DNA of 64,000 nt from Helicobacter sp. 11S02629-2. GTDB lineage: Bacteria > Campylobacterota > Campylobacteria > Campylobacterales > Helicobacteraceae. Positions 44,640 through 53,543 of the stretch are shown in pieces (the first letter of the stretch is position 1; every line of letters begins with the position of its first letter). The notes under the pieces were generated by a model. It saw only the letters and a list, made by a program, of their open reading frames with translations, was not told the DNA's origin and did not search any database. The DNA is taken from contig NZ_MLAN01000001.1 of NCBI RefSeq assembly GCF_002272875.1, positions 124,001 through 188,000 of the forward strand, in the 5' to 3' direction. The position numbers and the translations under genes are program-made.

Positions 44640-45917
44640 TTACTTTCTAGGGTCTTGTATAACTCCACTTAGTGCAGAAGCTGCTACTACTGCGGCATTT
44701 GCTAGATAGACTTCTGAGGTCCTATCGCCCATACGGCCTACAAAGTTTCTATTAGTAGTAGAGATGCACTTTTCATCTTCTCCTAAGATTCCCATATAGC
44801 CGCCTAAGCAAGCCCCACAAGTTGGGTTACTTACTAAGGCTCCAGCATCAAGCAAGTCATTGATATAACCTAGCTCATAGGCTTTTTTATAGATCTTTTG
44901 AGTGCCCGGGGTTACTATAAGCCTAACTCTTTTATCTATCTTTTTACCCTTTAGTATCTCGCTTGCTATTTTTAGATCACTTAGGCGTCCATTTGTGCAT
45001 GAACCTATGAAGGCTTGATCTATTCTTACATTATCTTTAGCTGCCTCGCTTATGCTTTTGCCATTACTTGGTAAAAATGGATAAGCAACTAAAGGCTCTA
45101 GTTTATCTAAGTCTATATGTAGCACTTGCTCATAGTTAGCATCTTCATCACTATAAAAAAACTTAGGCTCACTTCTTAACCCAGCCTCTTTGCGTCTATC
45201 TTCTAAAAAGGCTTTAGTTATCTCATCAGCAGCGATTATGCCGTTTTTTGCACCTGCTTCTATGGCCATATTACAAAGGGAGAATCTATCATCCATACTT
45301 AGATGCTTTATAGCTTCTCCTGTAAACTCTAGTGCCTTATAAAGGGCACCATCAACGCCTATTTGACGTATCACTTCTAAGATTAGATCTTTACCGCCTA
45401 CCATCTTTTGAGGTTTGCCACTAAAGACTACTTTTATACTTCTTGGCACTTTAAACCAATTCTTCCCAGTTATCATGGCATAAGCTATATCAGTACTTCC
45501 CATGCCCGTGCTAAAAGCTCCTAAGGCACCATGAGTGCAAGTGTGAGAATCTGCACCTATTATCACATCACCACTTACAACTAAGCCTTTTTCTGGGATT
45601 AAAGCGTGCTCTATGCCCATATCTCTTTCATCAAAGTAGTTTTTAAGATTCTGCTCTAAGATGAACTCGCGGCTGATTTTGGCTTGATTAGCACTTTGGA
45701 TATCTTTAGCTGGGATATAGTGGTCCATAACTAGGCTAAAGTTTTCAGGGCGTGCTAGCTTTTTAGCCCCTGCTTCTTTAAAAGACCTTATAGATATGGG
45801 CATAGTTATGTCATTAGCTATAACCATATCTATATCGCACTCTATTATGGAATCTGCCCTTGCCTCTTTGCCAACGTGGTCGCTAAAAATCTTTTCTGTG
45901 ATAGTTAAACCCTTCAT
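44640..45917 (-). CDS. leuC: 3-isopropylmalate dehydratase large subunit
   Basis: LeuC with LeuD isomerises 2- to 3-isopropylmalate in leucine synthesis, using a 4Fe-4S cluster. Cluster Cys lie in FIGSCTNGRLSDL and in SNPTCGACLGGYMG (two). Substrate and cofactor segments ADSHTCTHGALGAFSTGMGSTD (described as ADSHTCTHGALG and GMGSTD) and NRNFVGRMG are present. 425 residues is in family range. leuD is not adjacent: the gene stands alone, divergent from trpA (120 bp apart), and leuA is 28 kb away. The start has AAGGGAAGG upstream. Confidence 0.94.
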   Translation of the reverse strand: MKGLTITEKIFSDHVGKEARADSIIECDIDMVIANDITMPISIRSFKEAGAKKLARPENFSLVMDHYIPAKDIQSANQAKISREFILEQNLKNYFDERDMGIEHALIPEKGLVVSGDVIIGADSHTCTHGALGAFSTGMGSTDIAYAMITGKNWFKVPRSIKVVFSGKPQKMVGGKDLILEVIRQIGVDGALYKALEFTGEAIKHLSMDDRFSLCNMAIEAGAKNGIIAADEITKAFLEDRRKEAGLRSEPKFFYSDEDANYEQVLHIDLDKLEPLVAYPFLPSNGKSISEAAKDNVRIDQAFIGSCTNGRLSDLKIASEILKGKKIDKRVRLIVTPGTQKIYKKAYELGYINDLLDAGALVSNPTCGACLGGYMGILGEDEKCISTTNRNFVGRMGDRTSEVYLANAAVVAASALSGVIQDPRK

Positions 45918-46000
45918 CTTATTCCTTCCCTTAATTTCACACTTATATATTTATATTGTAGTTTGAATCTATGTAAATTTAATAAATTTATCTTAAAAGA

Positions 46001-46006
46001 TATAAT
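46001..46006 (+). promoter_or_regulatory. -10 box of the trpA-metB transcript
   Basis: TATAAT, 31 nt before the trpA ATG, in the intergenic region divergent from leuC; a TAAGG ribosome site follows at ~46026. Confidence 0.5.
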
Positions 46007-46037
46007 ACTAGCCACACAACTATATTAAGGCAGTTTT

Positions 46038-46808
46038 ATGAAACTAATGGGACATATGATAGCTGGATATCCAGATATCAAATCAAGCATAGATGTTGGA
46101 AGGGGTATCTTAGAAGGGGGGGCTAGCTATCTTGAAGTGCAGTTTCCTTTCTCAGATGGCAACGCAGATGGCATTTTAATCCAAAATGCAAGTATGGAAT
46201 CTATAAGTAAAGGTTTTAGTCCAAAAGAAGGCTTTAAGATAATAAAAACGCTAGCTGGCGAGTTCCCAAAAGCTAGAATCTTAGCCATGACTTATGCAAA
46301 TATAATCTATGCTTATGGAATCTATAACTTTATAAAAGACTTAAAAGAAGCAGGAGGCTATGGTCTTATAGCACCTGATTTTTTATACACAAAGCAAGAT
46401 CATGAAGGCATAAGGGGTATATGTGCAGCCCTTGATGTTAAGTTTATAGAGTTAGTAACTGCAACTTCTAGTAGTGCGCGGATTAAAGAGATAGATTCCA
46501 AAAGTAATGCACCTTTGCTTTATGTCGTAGCAAGAGAGGGTATAACTGGGGCTAGCACTGATATAAGCCCTGCTTTAAAGGCTAATCTTACTAGGATAAG
46601 AAAGCTTAGTAAAAAGGAGCTTTATGTTGGATTTGGCATAAATTCTAAGGAACAAGTAAAAAGTTTAGAAGCTTTTTCTGATGGTTTTGTAGTTGGCTCT
46701 TACTTTGTAAAATGCGTAGATGCGACAAAAGGCAAAAAAAGTAAAGTAAAAAAAGAAGTAGATTTTATATCTGAGCTTAAAGAAGCTACAATGTCTCTTC
46801 TGAACTAA
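46038..46808 (+). CDS. trpA: Tryptophan synthase alpha chain (shortened N terminus)
   Basis: TrpA cleaves indole-3-glycerol phosphate to indole and glyceraldehyde 3-phosphate. The catalytic Glu is in YLEVQFPFSD and the catalytic Asp in NADGILIQNAS. The phosphate-binding region near GFGINSKEQ and VVGSYFVK is present. The protein begins KLMGHMIAGYPD, at what is the first strand of other TrpA proteins, so it lacks the usual ~15-20-residue N-terminal helix; AAGG upstream supports the start. 256 residues. metB follows 27 nt later. trpB is at the far end of the window, with an N-terminal extension. Confidence 0.9.
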   Translation: MKLMGHMIAGYPDIKSSIDVGRGILEGGASYLEVQFPFSDGNADGILIQNASMESISKGFSPKEGFKIIKTLAGEFPKARILAMTYANIIYAYGIYNFIKDLKEAGGYGLIAPDFLYTKQDHEGIRGICAALDVKFIELVTATSSSARIKEIDSKSNAPLLYVVAREGITGASTDISPALKANLTRIRKLSKKELYVGFGINSKEQVKSLEAFSDGFVVGSYFVKCVDATKGKKSKVKKEVDFISELKEATMSLLN

Positions 46809-46835
46809 AAGATAACATCAACTTAAGGATGAAAA

Positions 46836-47999
46836 ATGAAAAAATTTGCAACTAGAGCTATCATAACTAGTGAGATACCAGATCTAAGTGGTAATACAAC
46901 TAGCGATGTAGTCAGTCCCATACACCTATCAAGTACATTTGCTAAAGCAGATTTTGAAAACAATATCTTAGGTCACAGCTACTCAAGACTAAGCAATCCA
47001 ACTCGTGAAGTTATAGAAAAAAAACTTGCAAGCCTAGAAAATGCAAAACACACTATCTGCTATGGAAGTGGACAAGCAGCTGAGACTATGGTCGTCTTAA
47101 GTATGTTAAAAAGTGGCGATGAAGTCATCTGCTTTAATGATATCTATGGTGGCACAAGAAGGCTTTTAAGCACAGTTATGAGTAACTTTGGTGTAAAAAC
47201 TGTCTATGTAGATATGACAAATATCGGCGATGTAAAAAGAGCTATAAGTGAAAAAACTAAGATGATATGGATGGAAAGTCCAACTAACCCTTTTCTTTCA
47301 CTTTGTAACATAGAAGAGATAGCTAAAATCGCCCGCGATGCTAATGTAATAAGCGTAGTTGATAACACTTTTGCTACTCCTTACTTACAACAGCCTCTAA
47401 ACCTTGGTATAGATATAGTAGTACACAGCATGACTAAGTATATAAATGGTCATAGTGATAGCGTAGCAGGTGCAGTTTGTCTAAATGACTTTAAGCTTTA
47501 TGAAAAGCTAAGGATGGTTAGTAACTCTTGTGGGGCGATCTTAAGTCCATTTGATAGCTACCTTAACTCAAGAGGTATAAAAACACTAGCCTTAAGGATG
47601 AAAAAGCACTGCGAAAACGCCCTTGAGATAGCAAAGTTCCTAGAAGCCCATGCTAATGTAGAAAAGGTTTTCTATCCGGGACTTCCAAGTCATCCACAAT
47701 ATGAACTAGCCCAAACACAGATGAAAAACGGTTTTGGTGGTGTTGTAAGTGCTTATCTTAAAACAGACTATGAAGGCATGAAGCGTTTTGCTAAGAATCT
47801 AACGCTTTTCACTCTTGCTGAAAGCCTAGGTGGAGTTGAAAGCCTTTATGGTATGCCTTATTATATGAGTCATGGTAGCCTAAGTCCTGAAGTTAAAAAA
47901 GAGATGAATATAACTCAAAATCTCCTTCGTTTCAGCATAGGTCTTGAGGATGTTGAAGACTTAAAAGAAGCACTAAATGAAGCTTTGAGAGCTATATAA
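46836..47999 (+). CDS. metB: Trans-sulfuration PLP enzyme (cystathionine gamma-synthase/lyase family)
   Basis: A Cys/Met-metabolism PLP enzyme, 387 residues. Family motifs: YSRLSNPTREVIEKKL, YGSGQAAET, the PLP-bound Lys in HSMTKYINGHSD, and SLGGVESLYGMP near the C terminus. Either cystathionine gamma-synthase (MetB) or the lyase fits; I lean to MetB by likeness to the H. pylori gene, but motifs alone do not separate them. RBS AAGGATG before the ATG. Shares a transcript with trpA, an unusual pair. Confidence 0.8.
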   Translation: MKKFATRAIITSEIPDLSGNTTSDVVSPIHLSSTFAKADFENNILGHSYSRLSNPTREVIEKKLASLENAKHTICYGSGQAAETMVVLSMLKSGDEVICFNDIYGGTRRLLSTVMSNFGVKTVYVDMTNIGDVKRAISEKTKMIWMESPTNPFLSLCNIEEIAKIARDANVISVVDNTFATPYLQQPLNLGIDIVVHSMTKYINGHSDSVAGAVCLNDFKLYEKLRMVSNSCGAILSPFDSYLNSRGIKTLALRMKKHCENALEIAKFLEAHANVEKVFYPGLPSHPQYELAQTQMKNGFGGVVSAYLKTDYEGMKRFAKNLTLFTLAESLGGVESLYGMPYYMSHGSLSPEVKKEMNITQNLLRFSIGLEDVEDLKEALNEALRAI

Positions 48000-48033
48000 T
48001 CTTAAACCTCTCATATATTTTTAAAAACTAAAA

Positions 48034-48069
48034 AAGATGGAATCTTAAAAGCTTTTAAGATTCCATCTT
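48034..48069. terminator. Perfect 36-nt palindromic terminator between metB and aroE
   Basis: AAGATGGAATCTTAAAAG and its exact reverse complement abut with no loop. On the minus strand TTT and more T's follow, so it ends aroE; in the plus direction U-rich sequence is lacking. It carries the GATTCCAT core of the terminator family. Confidence 0.75.
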
Positions 48070-48128
48070 AAGCTATATTCACCCCTAACTTTTTAAAAAG
48101 CAACTAAGTGTGCCTTTATCTAAAAGAC

Positions 48129-48929
48129 TTATTTTAAAAGTGCTTCCCTCATATAAAAAACTACCTTATCTAAAAGCCTCTCTTCTAAGTCAAAAAACTT
48201 TAAAAATGCCAAAGCTCCTTGATATATAAGCATCTCCTTGCCATCTTTTTCTTCTACTCCTAGTGTACTAGCAAGGGCGCAAAAAGGAGTCTTTTCATCT
48301 TTATACATAAGATCAAAAGCAAGTTTGGCATTTGCTAAAAGCTCTTTTAAAACCACCTCTTCTAGTGGGAGTGTGCCTTCTAAGCTAGCACTAGTTGCAT
48401 TAATCACTAAATCATAACTTTCTTTGGAATCTAACTCACTAAAAAGCCTAGTCTGCACACCTTTAAAGTCTTTAAGTTTGGCTTTACTTCTATTAGCTAC
48501 AACTACCCTAAAACCCTCTTTTTGCAGGATCAAACTTATAGCCTTTGCACTTCCTCCAGCACCAAGTATAAGCACACTTTTAAAGTCATACTTTTTTATG
48601 CACTCATAAAAGCCCGGCGCATCTGTGTTATAGCCTATAAGCTTTTTATCTTTAAGCACTATAGTATTTACAGCGCCTATATCTTTGGCTAAGCCTTCAA
48701 GCTTAGTTACCGCAGTAAAAGCTAGCTCTTTAAAAGGCACGGTGACATTAAGCCCGGTTAGACCAGTTTCAAATATAAAGTCTTTAAGCTCTTCTTTTGT
48801 TATATCAGGCTTAAGTCTTATAGCTTCATAGCTCCCACTTAACCCAAGCTTTTCCATAGCATAAGTGTGCATTTTTGGTGAGAGTGAGTGTGAGATAGGA
48901 TTCCCAATAACGCAGAGTTTTTTACTCAT
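48129..48929 (-). CDS. aroE: Shikimate dehydrogenase
   Basis: AroE reduces 3-dehydroshikimate with NADPH in aromatic amino acid synthesis. Seen: IGNPISHSLSPKMH, the catalytic Lys in NVTVPFKE, the Asp in YNTDAPGF, and the NADP loop LGAGGSAKAI followed by VVVANRSKAK (the NRS binds the 2'-phosphate). 266 residues, normal. Its start overlaps the stop of the upstream SH3 gene by 8 nt, so translation is coupled. It may supply the chorismate needed by trpA/trpB. Confidence 0.94.
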   Translation of the reverse strand: MSKKLCVIGNPISHSLSPKMHTYAMEKLGLSGSYEAIRLKPDITKEELKDFIFETGLTGLNVTVPFKELAFTAVTKLEGLAKDIGAVNTIVLKDKKLIGYNTDAPGFYECIKKYDFKSVLILGAGGSAKAISLILQKEGFRVVVANRSKAKLKDFKGVQTRLFSELDSKESYDLVINATSASLEGTLPLEEVVLKELLANAKLAFDLMYKDEKTPFCALASTLGVEEKDGKEMLIYQGALAFLKFFDLEERLLDKVVFYMREALLK

Positions 48930-50343
48930 ACTTTAGCAATCTTTCTAATATATAGCCTTTGATGTTTAAGATATCATGTCTGCCTTTAAACTTATACTCT
49001 ATCAAAGCCCAACCATCTTTCACGCCTAAGACGTTAACTTCTCTGCCTTGTGGGCTTTTAGCCACTATCCTTGCTTCTTCATTTGGCTCTAATCTAACAT
49101 TAGCCTTATGGGCTAAAACTATAGCTTTATCAGACTTAGCAGGCTCTAAAGTATCTAAAGTAGTAGAATCTAAAGCGGTAGTATCTACCAAGCCTGCTTC
49201 ATCATCTTTTTGTAAGTTCACATCACTTACATCTTGTGTGTTTTTAGGCTCTGTGTGCTCTACATCTACTAGTCTTTTTGCAACATAGCCTACTATCTCA
49301 CCATATCTAATCTTATAAAAGTGAGTATATTTATCTTCTAAAACCAAAAAGTGTTTATTTCTTTCTATCTTGCCTATGATGCTACTTTGCACGCTAGGCT
49401 CTTGTCTAATAATGGCTGCATCTACTATAACTATCCCAGTGATATTAGGCTCACCTAAGTTGGTTTTAGCTTCTTCATTCTTAGCTTCTTCATTCTTAGC
49501 GTCTTCACTATTGGCTTCTTTAGTACTAGATTCTTTATCGCTTGTGCTTTGTGTGCTATTTATATCATTGCTTATATCTTTACTAGTATCTATGCTAGCT
49601 TGTGCATCTTGTAAGTTAGAATCTTTTTTAGCTTCAGTTTTAGTGTTGATACTTAAAATCTTATCAATATCATTTCTATTTTTTATATCAGCATGATTTG
49701 AAGGATTAAGAGTTAGCTCTATAGGATTTTCTTTTTTTGGCGTTTCTGTAGCAACCAAAGCTTTTGCTATATAGCCTATATGCTCTTTAAATCTAACTCT
49801 ATAAAAGCCATCTTTAGAATCTAAAATGATAACTTTTTCATCTTTAAGCACCCTAGTTAAAACCTTACTTTTTGTGCTTGGTTCTTCTCTAATAAAGGCT
49901 GCGTTTGCTAAGATGCTGCCTCGTTTACGCGCTGGGATGTTAAACTCTATCTCACGCGCTATGTTTGATTCTTGCTGCGTGATTTTGACATTATTAACAG
50001 CCTTATTTAGTATCTGAGAAGCCCTAGGGCTAATAGATTCTATAACTACAGGAGTGGCTACTGTAGTTATTCCATCTTCATTAGAAGTTATAGTAGCACT
50101 ACCTCTTTGTTCTATCTTAGATAGATTCTTTGATAAAGTATCTTTGATAAAGGTTTCTGAAGCGCTATTTTGCATCATTACAAGCTGCTCTTCTTCCTTG
50201 CTTAAAGACTTTTTAGACATAACTGTTCTAACTTGATCTGGCTTGCCTATAGTAGTGACTATAGCCCAGTAAATTATAAGTCCTATCACAACCACAGCTA
50301 GCGGTAGCGTATAGATTTTAAAAAGCGTGCTAATCTTTTTCAT
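48922..50343 (-). CDS. Membrane-anchored protein with three SH3b domains
   Basis: A 473-residue protein with one N-terminal membrane helix (residues ~11-30), and an extracytoplasmic region with SH3b domains at ~143-197, ~303-358 and ~410-470, each with the RxEP...V...GxxxVxxxxGFYxVRF pattern (AFIREEPSTKSKVLTRVLKD; AAIIRQEPSVQSSIIGKIER; KANVRLEPNEEARIV). The linkers are low-complexity. SH3b domains often bind cell-wall peptides, so a periplasmic wall or envelope role is likely but unproved. A 15-nt in-frame repeat (NEEAK) lies at 49471-49515. It is between purM and aroE and overlaps both. Confidence 0.8.
   Translation of the reverse strand: MKKISTLFKIYTLPLAVVVIGLIIYWAIVTTIGKPDQVRTVMSKKSLSKEEEQLVMMQNSASETFIKDTLSKNLSKIEQRGSATITSNEDGITTVATPVVIESISPRASQILNKAVNNVKITQQESNIAREIEFNIPARKRGSILANAAFIREEPSTKSKVLTRVLKDEKVIILDSKDGFYRVRFKEHIGYIAKALVATETPKKENPIELTLNPSNHADIKNRNDIDKILSINTKTEAKKDSNLQDAQASIDTSKDISNDINSTQSTSDKESSTKEANSEDAKNEEAKNEEAKTNLGEPNITGIVIVDAAIIRQEPSVQSSIIGKIERNKHFLVLEDKYTHFYKIRYGEIVGYVAKRLVDVEHTEPKNTQDVSDVNLQKDDEAGLVDTTALDSTTLDTLEPAKSDKAIVLAHKANVRLEPNEEARIVAKSPQGREVNVLGVKDGWALIEYKFKGRHDILNIKGYILERLLKYE
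49471..49515 (-). repeat. In-frame 15-nt tandem repeat in the SH3 protein
   Basis: Two perfect copies of TTCTTCATTCTTAGC (49471-49485, 49486-49500) and a third, degenerate copy (49501-49515) code for NEEAK-type pentapeptides in the linker between SH3 domains 1 and 2. Confidence 0.75.
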
Positions 50344-51323
50344 CCTAATGTATCAAAGCCCTTCAATATAACTCTTTTTTCACCATTTTGTATCTCACCT
50401 ATAACATAGGCATCTGAAGTATCTAGGATATGCTTGCTTTCTTGCTTAGAGACAACTACTATAAGCCCTACTCCCATATTAAACACTCTATAAGCTTCTT
50501 TTTCTTCAACGTGCTCTAAGTAGACATCAAACTCTTTTGGTGTTCTTATTAGATCCTTATCGACTATGGCTTGTTTTCCTGAAGGCAAGACACGCACTAA
50601 ATTTTCAGCTATACCACCACCTGTAATATGTGCTAGTGCTTTAAGTCTATCTTTATATCTTAAAAACTCATCTACATAGATTCTGGTAGGAGTTAGAAGA
50701 TAGTTTATATCTCCTATATTTTTAGTTTTCATGATACCTTGTAAAAGCGAGTAGCCATTACTATGAAAGCCACTACTTGGAAAGGCTAAGATAGTATCTC
50801 CTTCTTCTATACTTAAAGCCCTATCCATGTCTTTTCTTTCAGCCACCCCTACACTAAAGCCTGCTAGGTCAAAGTCTCCTTGCTTGTAAAGACTAGGCAT
50901 CTCAGCACTTTCTCCCCCTAAAAGGGCACATCTTGCAAGCTTGCATCCTTCAACTATGCCTTTTATAATCTCAAGGGCACTTTCTTTTTCAAGCTTGTGC
51001 ATGGCATAGTAGTCTAAGAAAAACATAGGCGTAGCGAAATTACAAATTAAGTCATTAACACACATGGCAACTAAGTCTATACCTATGGAATCAAGCTTTT
51101 TAGCTTGCAAGGCAAGTCCAAGCTTAGAGCCAACTCCATCAGTAGCAGCACAAAGCACAGGGTCTTTGAAACCAGTTGGCATGCTAAAAGCACCTGAAAA
51201 AGAGCCAATTGACCCAACTACATTATCATTATAAGTTTGTTTTGCTAGAGGCGAGAGTGCTTTAACAAAGTCGTTACCTTCATCTATATCAACACCAAAA
51301 TCTTTATAAAACATCTTGTCCAT
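50340..51323 (-). CDS. purM: Phosphoribosylformylglycinamidine cyclo-ligase
   Basis: PurM makes aminoimidazole ribonucleotide in purine synthesis. ATP-grasp-like AIRS fold segments are visible: DGVGSKLGLA, GIDLVAMCVNDL, LLGGESAEMPSLY and ITGGGIAENLVRVLP. 327 residues is in range. It overlaps the SH3 gene start by 4 nt (ATGA type) and stands between hypE and the SH3 gene, in the run hypE-purM-SH3-aroE. The isolated chromosomal location of purM is ordinary in this phylum. Confidence 0.95.
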   Translation of the reverse strand: MDKMFYKDFGVDIDEGNDFVKALSPLAKQTYNDNVVGSIGSFSGAFSMPTGFKDPVLCAATDGVGSKLGLALQAKKLDSIGIDLVAMCVNDLICNFATPMFFLDYYAMHKLEKESALEIIKGIVEGCKLARCALLGGESAEMPSLYKQGDFDLAGFSVGVAERKDMDRALSIEEGDTILAFPSSGFHSNGYSLLQGIMKTKNIGDINYLLTPTRIYVDEFLRYKDRLKALAHITGGGIAENLVRVLPSGKQAIVDKDLIRTPKEFDVYLEHVEEKEAYRVFNMGVGLIVVVSKQESKHILDTSDAYVIGEIQNGEKRVILKGFDTLG

Positions 51324-51370
51324 TTAAGCCCGCCTAGGAATTATTCTAAAAAGTGATTATAACAAACTGC

Positions 51371-52384
51371 TTAACATATACGTGGCAAAATCTCACCTTG
51401 CGGGTATTCTAAGTAACGCTTACTTCCAAAACTATTTTGCAAAATGACAGCATCTCTGCTTTTAGAGGGCACTACTTCCCCTACCATATGGGCCTTTTTT
51501 CCATAAGGGCTAGAGTTTAAAAGCTCTAAGGTTTTAGTGGCATCTTTTGCACTAACACTTATTAAGCAAGCCCCTTCATTAGCAAGCACAAAAGGCTCTA
51601 AGCCTAAAATCTCACATATGCCTAAGACTTCAGATTCTATCTTTATGCTTGCTTCATTAAGCTCTATGCTAACTTTTGAAGAAGTAGCCCACTCATTTAA
51701 GGCACTTGCTATCCCGCCTCTTGTAGCATCCCTTAAGGCATGTATCTGTAAGTCACTTTTTAAAAGATCTTCTAAAAGTAGCCACAAACTAAAGCAGTCA
51801 CTTTTTAAAGTAGAATCTATTTGCAAGTCATTTTGTGCGACAAAGATAGTAGCTCCATGCCTTCCTATATCACTAGTTAGGATTATCTTATTGCCAACTT
51901 CTAAATTCTTAGCACTTAAGTTTGGTCTTATAATCTCTCCCATGCAAGTTGAGTTTATAAATATTTGTGATCTTTGCTTATCTAACTTTGAAAATCTTGG
52001 CACAACCTTAGTATCAGCACTAAGTATATAAGCATCTAGCTTTTTAAGCTCAGTATATATGGAATCTACTATGGTTTTTAAATCTTGTATCAAAAAGCCC
52101 TCTTCTATGATAAAGCCAAGTGTAAAGTATTTAGGTGCTGCTCCACTTACTGTACAGTCATTAGCACTGCCACAGATACTAAGCTTGCCTATATCGCCAC
52201 CTTCAAAAAATATAGGCTCTATGATATAGCTATCTGTGCTTACTGCCATGCCTTCTTGTCTACTTGCAAACCTTCCTCCATCTTCTTCATCAAAAAGCAG
52301 TCTATCTTTAAAGCCAGCTTTAAAAACTAACTCTGTTAGTTCCCTTGAGCTAGCCCCACCACTTCCATGAGGTAAAGTGACCAT
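51371..52384 (-). CDS. hypE: Hydrogenase maturation protein, carbamoyl dehydratase
   Basis: HypE dehydrates the thiocarbamoyl group on its C-terminal Cys to thiocyanate, a donor of the CN ligands of NiFe hydrogenase. The C-terminal PRIC (catalytic Cys) is exact. PurM-like fold segments: HGSGGASSRELT, DGGRFASRQ, GGDIGKLSICGSANDCTVSGA (described by its GDIGKLSI and NDCTVSG parts). The frame opens at 52426 but overlaps the upstream gene by 23 nt; the ATG at 52384 (MVTLPHGSGG) aligns better with the family. No other hyp gene is adjacent. A hydrogenase should lie elsewhere. Confidence 0.9.
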   Translation of the reverse strand: MVTLPHGSGGASSRELTELVFKAGFKDRLLFDEEDGGRFASRQEGMAVSTDSYIIEPIFFEGGDIGKLSICGSANDCTVSGAAPKYFTLGFIIEEGFLIQDLKTIVDSIYTELKKLDAYILSADTKVVPRFSKLDKQRSQIFINSTCMGEIIRPNLSAKNLEVGNKIILTSDIGRHGATIFVAQNDLQIDSTLKSDCFSLWLLLEDLLKSDLQIHALRDATRGGIASALNEWATSSKVSIELNEASIKIESEVLGICEILGLEPFVLANEGACLISVSAKDATKTLELLNSSPYGKKAHMVGEVVPSKSRDAVILQNSFGSKRYLEYPQGEILPRIC

Positions 52385-52403
52385 TTTTCTAGCTAGGGCA
52401 TCC

Positions 52404-53543
52404 CTATGTGTCACTATGTTCACCATTAAAAGGCAACTCTAAAGTCGTTGGAGTAACTAATACTGGCGTAATAGTAGGTTTTACTACTTGGGTAGTGTTA
52501 AAAGGATCAAAGAAGCTTTTTAGGTCATATCTTTTATCTTTTAACTCTAAGTAGGCTTCAAATATAGGAAAATAGCCCTTAGGATAGTGACTTATAAAGT
52601 CTTTTGCTTCACTAGTTTTTCCTATCTCTAAGAGTAAGTAGATATAGCCTAAGTTCATATTTTCATTTTTCTTTAAACCCTCTTCAAAAAGAGAAAGATA
52701 GAAGTTGATGTTACTAGGAGTTAGGCTTGGAAGCAAGACATTAACTAAGTCAAAAAACTCTTTTGCACTAAAATGGCAAAGCTCTAAAATCTTCAACATA
52801 CTACTTTGTTGCAACTCAAGCTTGCCTTCTATGCTTCTAATAAAAAGCATCTTAGCTATCTCATAGTCCATCTTTGGCTTGCTTAAACCTAAGGCCTTAT
52901 TTATATCTTTAGTCTCTTTTTTGGAATCTTCTACTATCTCTTCCCAAGCTTGCAAGTAAGCTTTTGAAAGGTCTACATCTGGATAACTCATATTAAGCAC
53001 ATCTAAAGGTTTTTTAGATCCGTTTTTAAGGCTAGCTATTAGATAGCTTTCATAAAAAACATTATGCACATCAAGATTAAGTTTTGTATCTTTTAGACTG
53101 CCTTCAGTTGCTAGGTTATGCAAAGATGTAAATAAGGAATCTATATGGGCATTACCACTAGGCTGAGAGTTTAAAAGAGGCTTTAAGCTAAAACGTGAAA
53201 GGATTAAAGAAAGGCTTTTAAACTCATCAGTACTAAAGTTTATGGGCTTTGGGTGACTTCCAAGACTTTGAGTATCTATCTGGGCTAGCAGTTTTGTGTA
53301 CTCTCTTTTATATTTTAGTCTTTTTAGAGTAGAAGATATCTTATTAGAAGTCATAAAGATTAGTGCTATAACAAAAAGCACAACTAAGATGAGACCTATC
53401 CATAACGCCACTGGCATGGATACATGAACACTCTTGCCTACTATGCTAGTTAAAGTATAGTCTACTTGCTGTGTATAAAACAAAAAACCACATACACATA
53501 CTATATAGATAATGCCTATGATTATAAAATATCTAAGCTTCAT
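52404..53543 (-). CDS. Uncharacterised membrane protein with two N-terminal helices
   Basis: A 379-residue protein with two membrane helices (residues ~4-23 and ~46-65) and a mainly helical soluble C-terminal part, likely cytoplasmic. The short loop between helices holds the phrase VGKSVHVS. Helical repeats (ALNLSKP..., LYLSLFEEGLKKNEN) suggest a TPR-like or HEAT-like scaffold, but I cannot name a family. The C-terminal 20 residues are Thr/Pro-rich. It overlaps the dksA-like gene start by 4 nt (53540-53543) and lies upstream of hypE, so its role may be linked to neither. Confidence 0.75.
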   Translation of the reverse strand: MKLRYFIIIGIIYIVCVCGFLFYTQQVDYTLTSIVGKSVHVSMPVALWIGLILVVLFVIALIFMTSNKISSTLKRLKYKREYTKLLAQIDTQSLGSHPKPINFSTDEFKSLSLILSRFSLKPLLNSQPSGNAHIDSLFTSLHNLATEGSLKDTKLNLDVHNVFYESYLIASLKNGSKKPLDVLNMSYPDVDLSKAYLQAWEEIVEDSKKETKDINKALGLSKPKMDYEIAKMLFIRSIEGKLELQQSSMLKILELCHFSAKEFFDLVNVLLPSLTPSNINFYLSLFEEGLKKNENMNLGYIYLLLEIGKTSEAKDFISHYPKGYFPIFEAYLELKDKRYDLKSFFDPFNTTQVVKPTITPVLVTPTTLELPFNGEHSDT

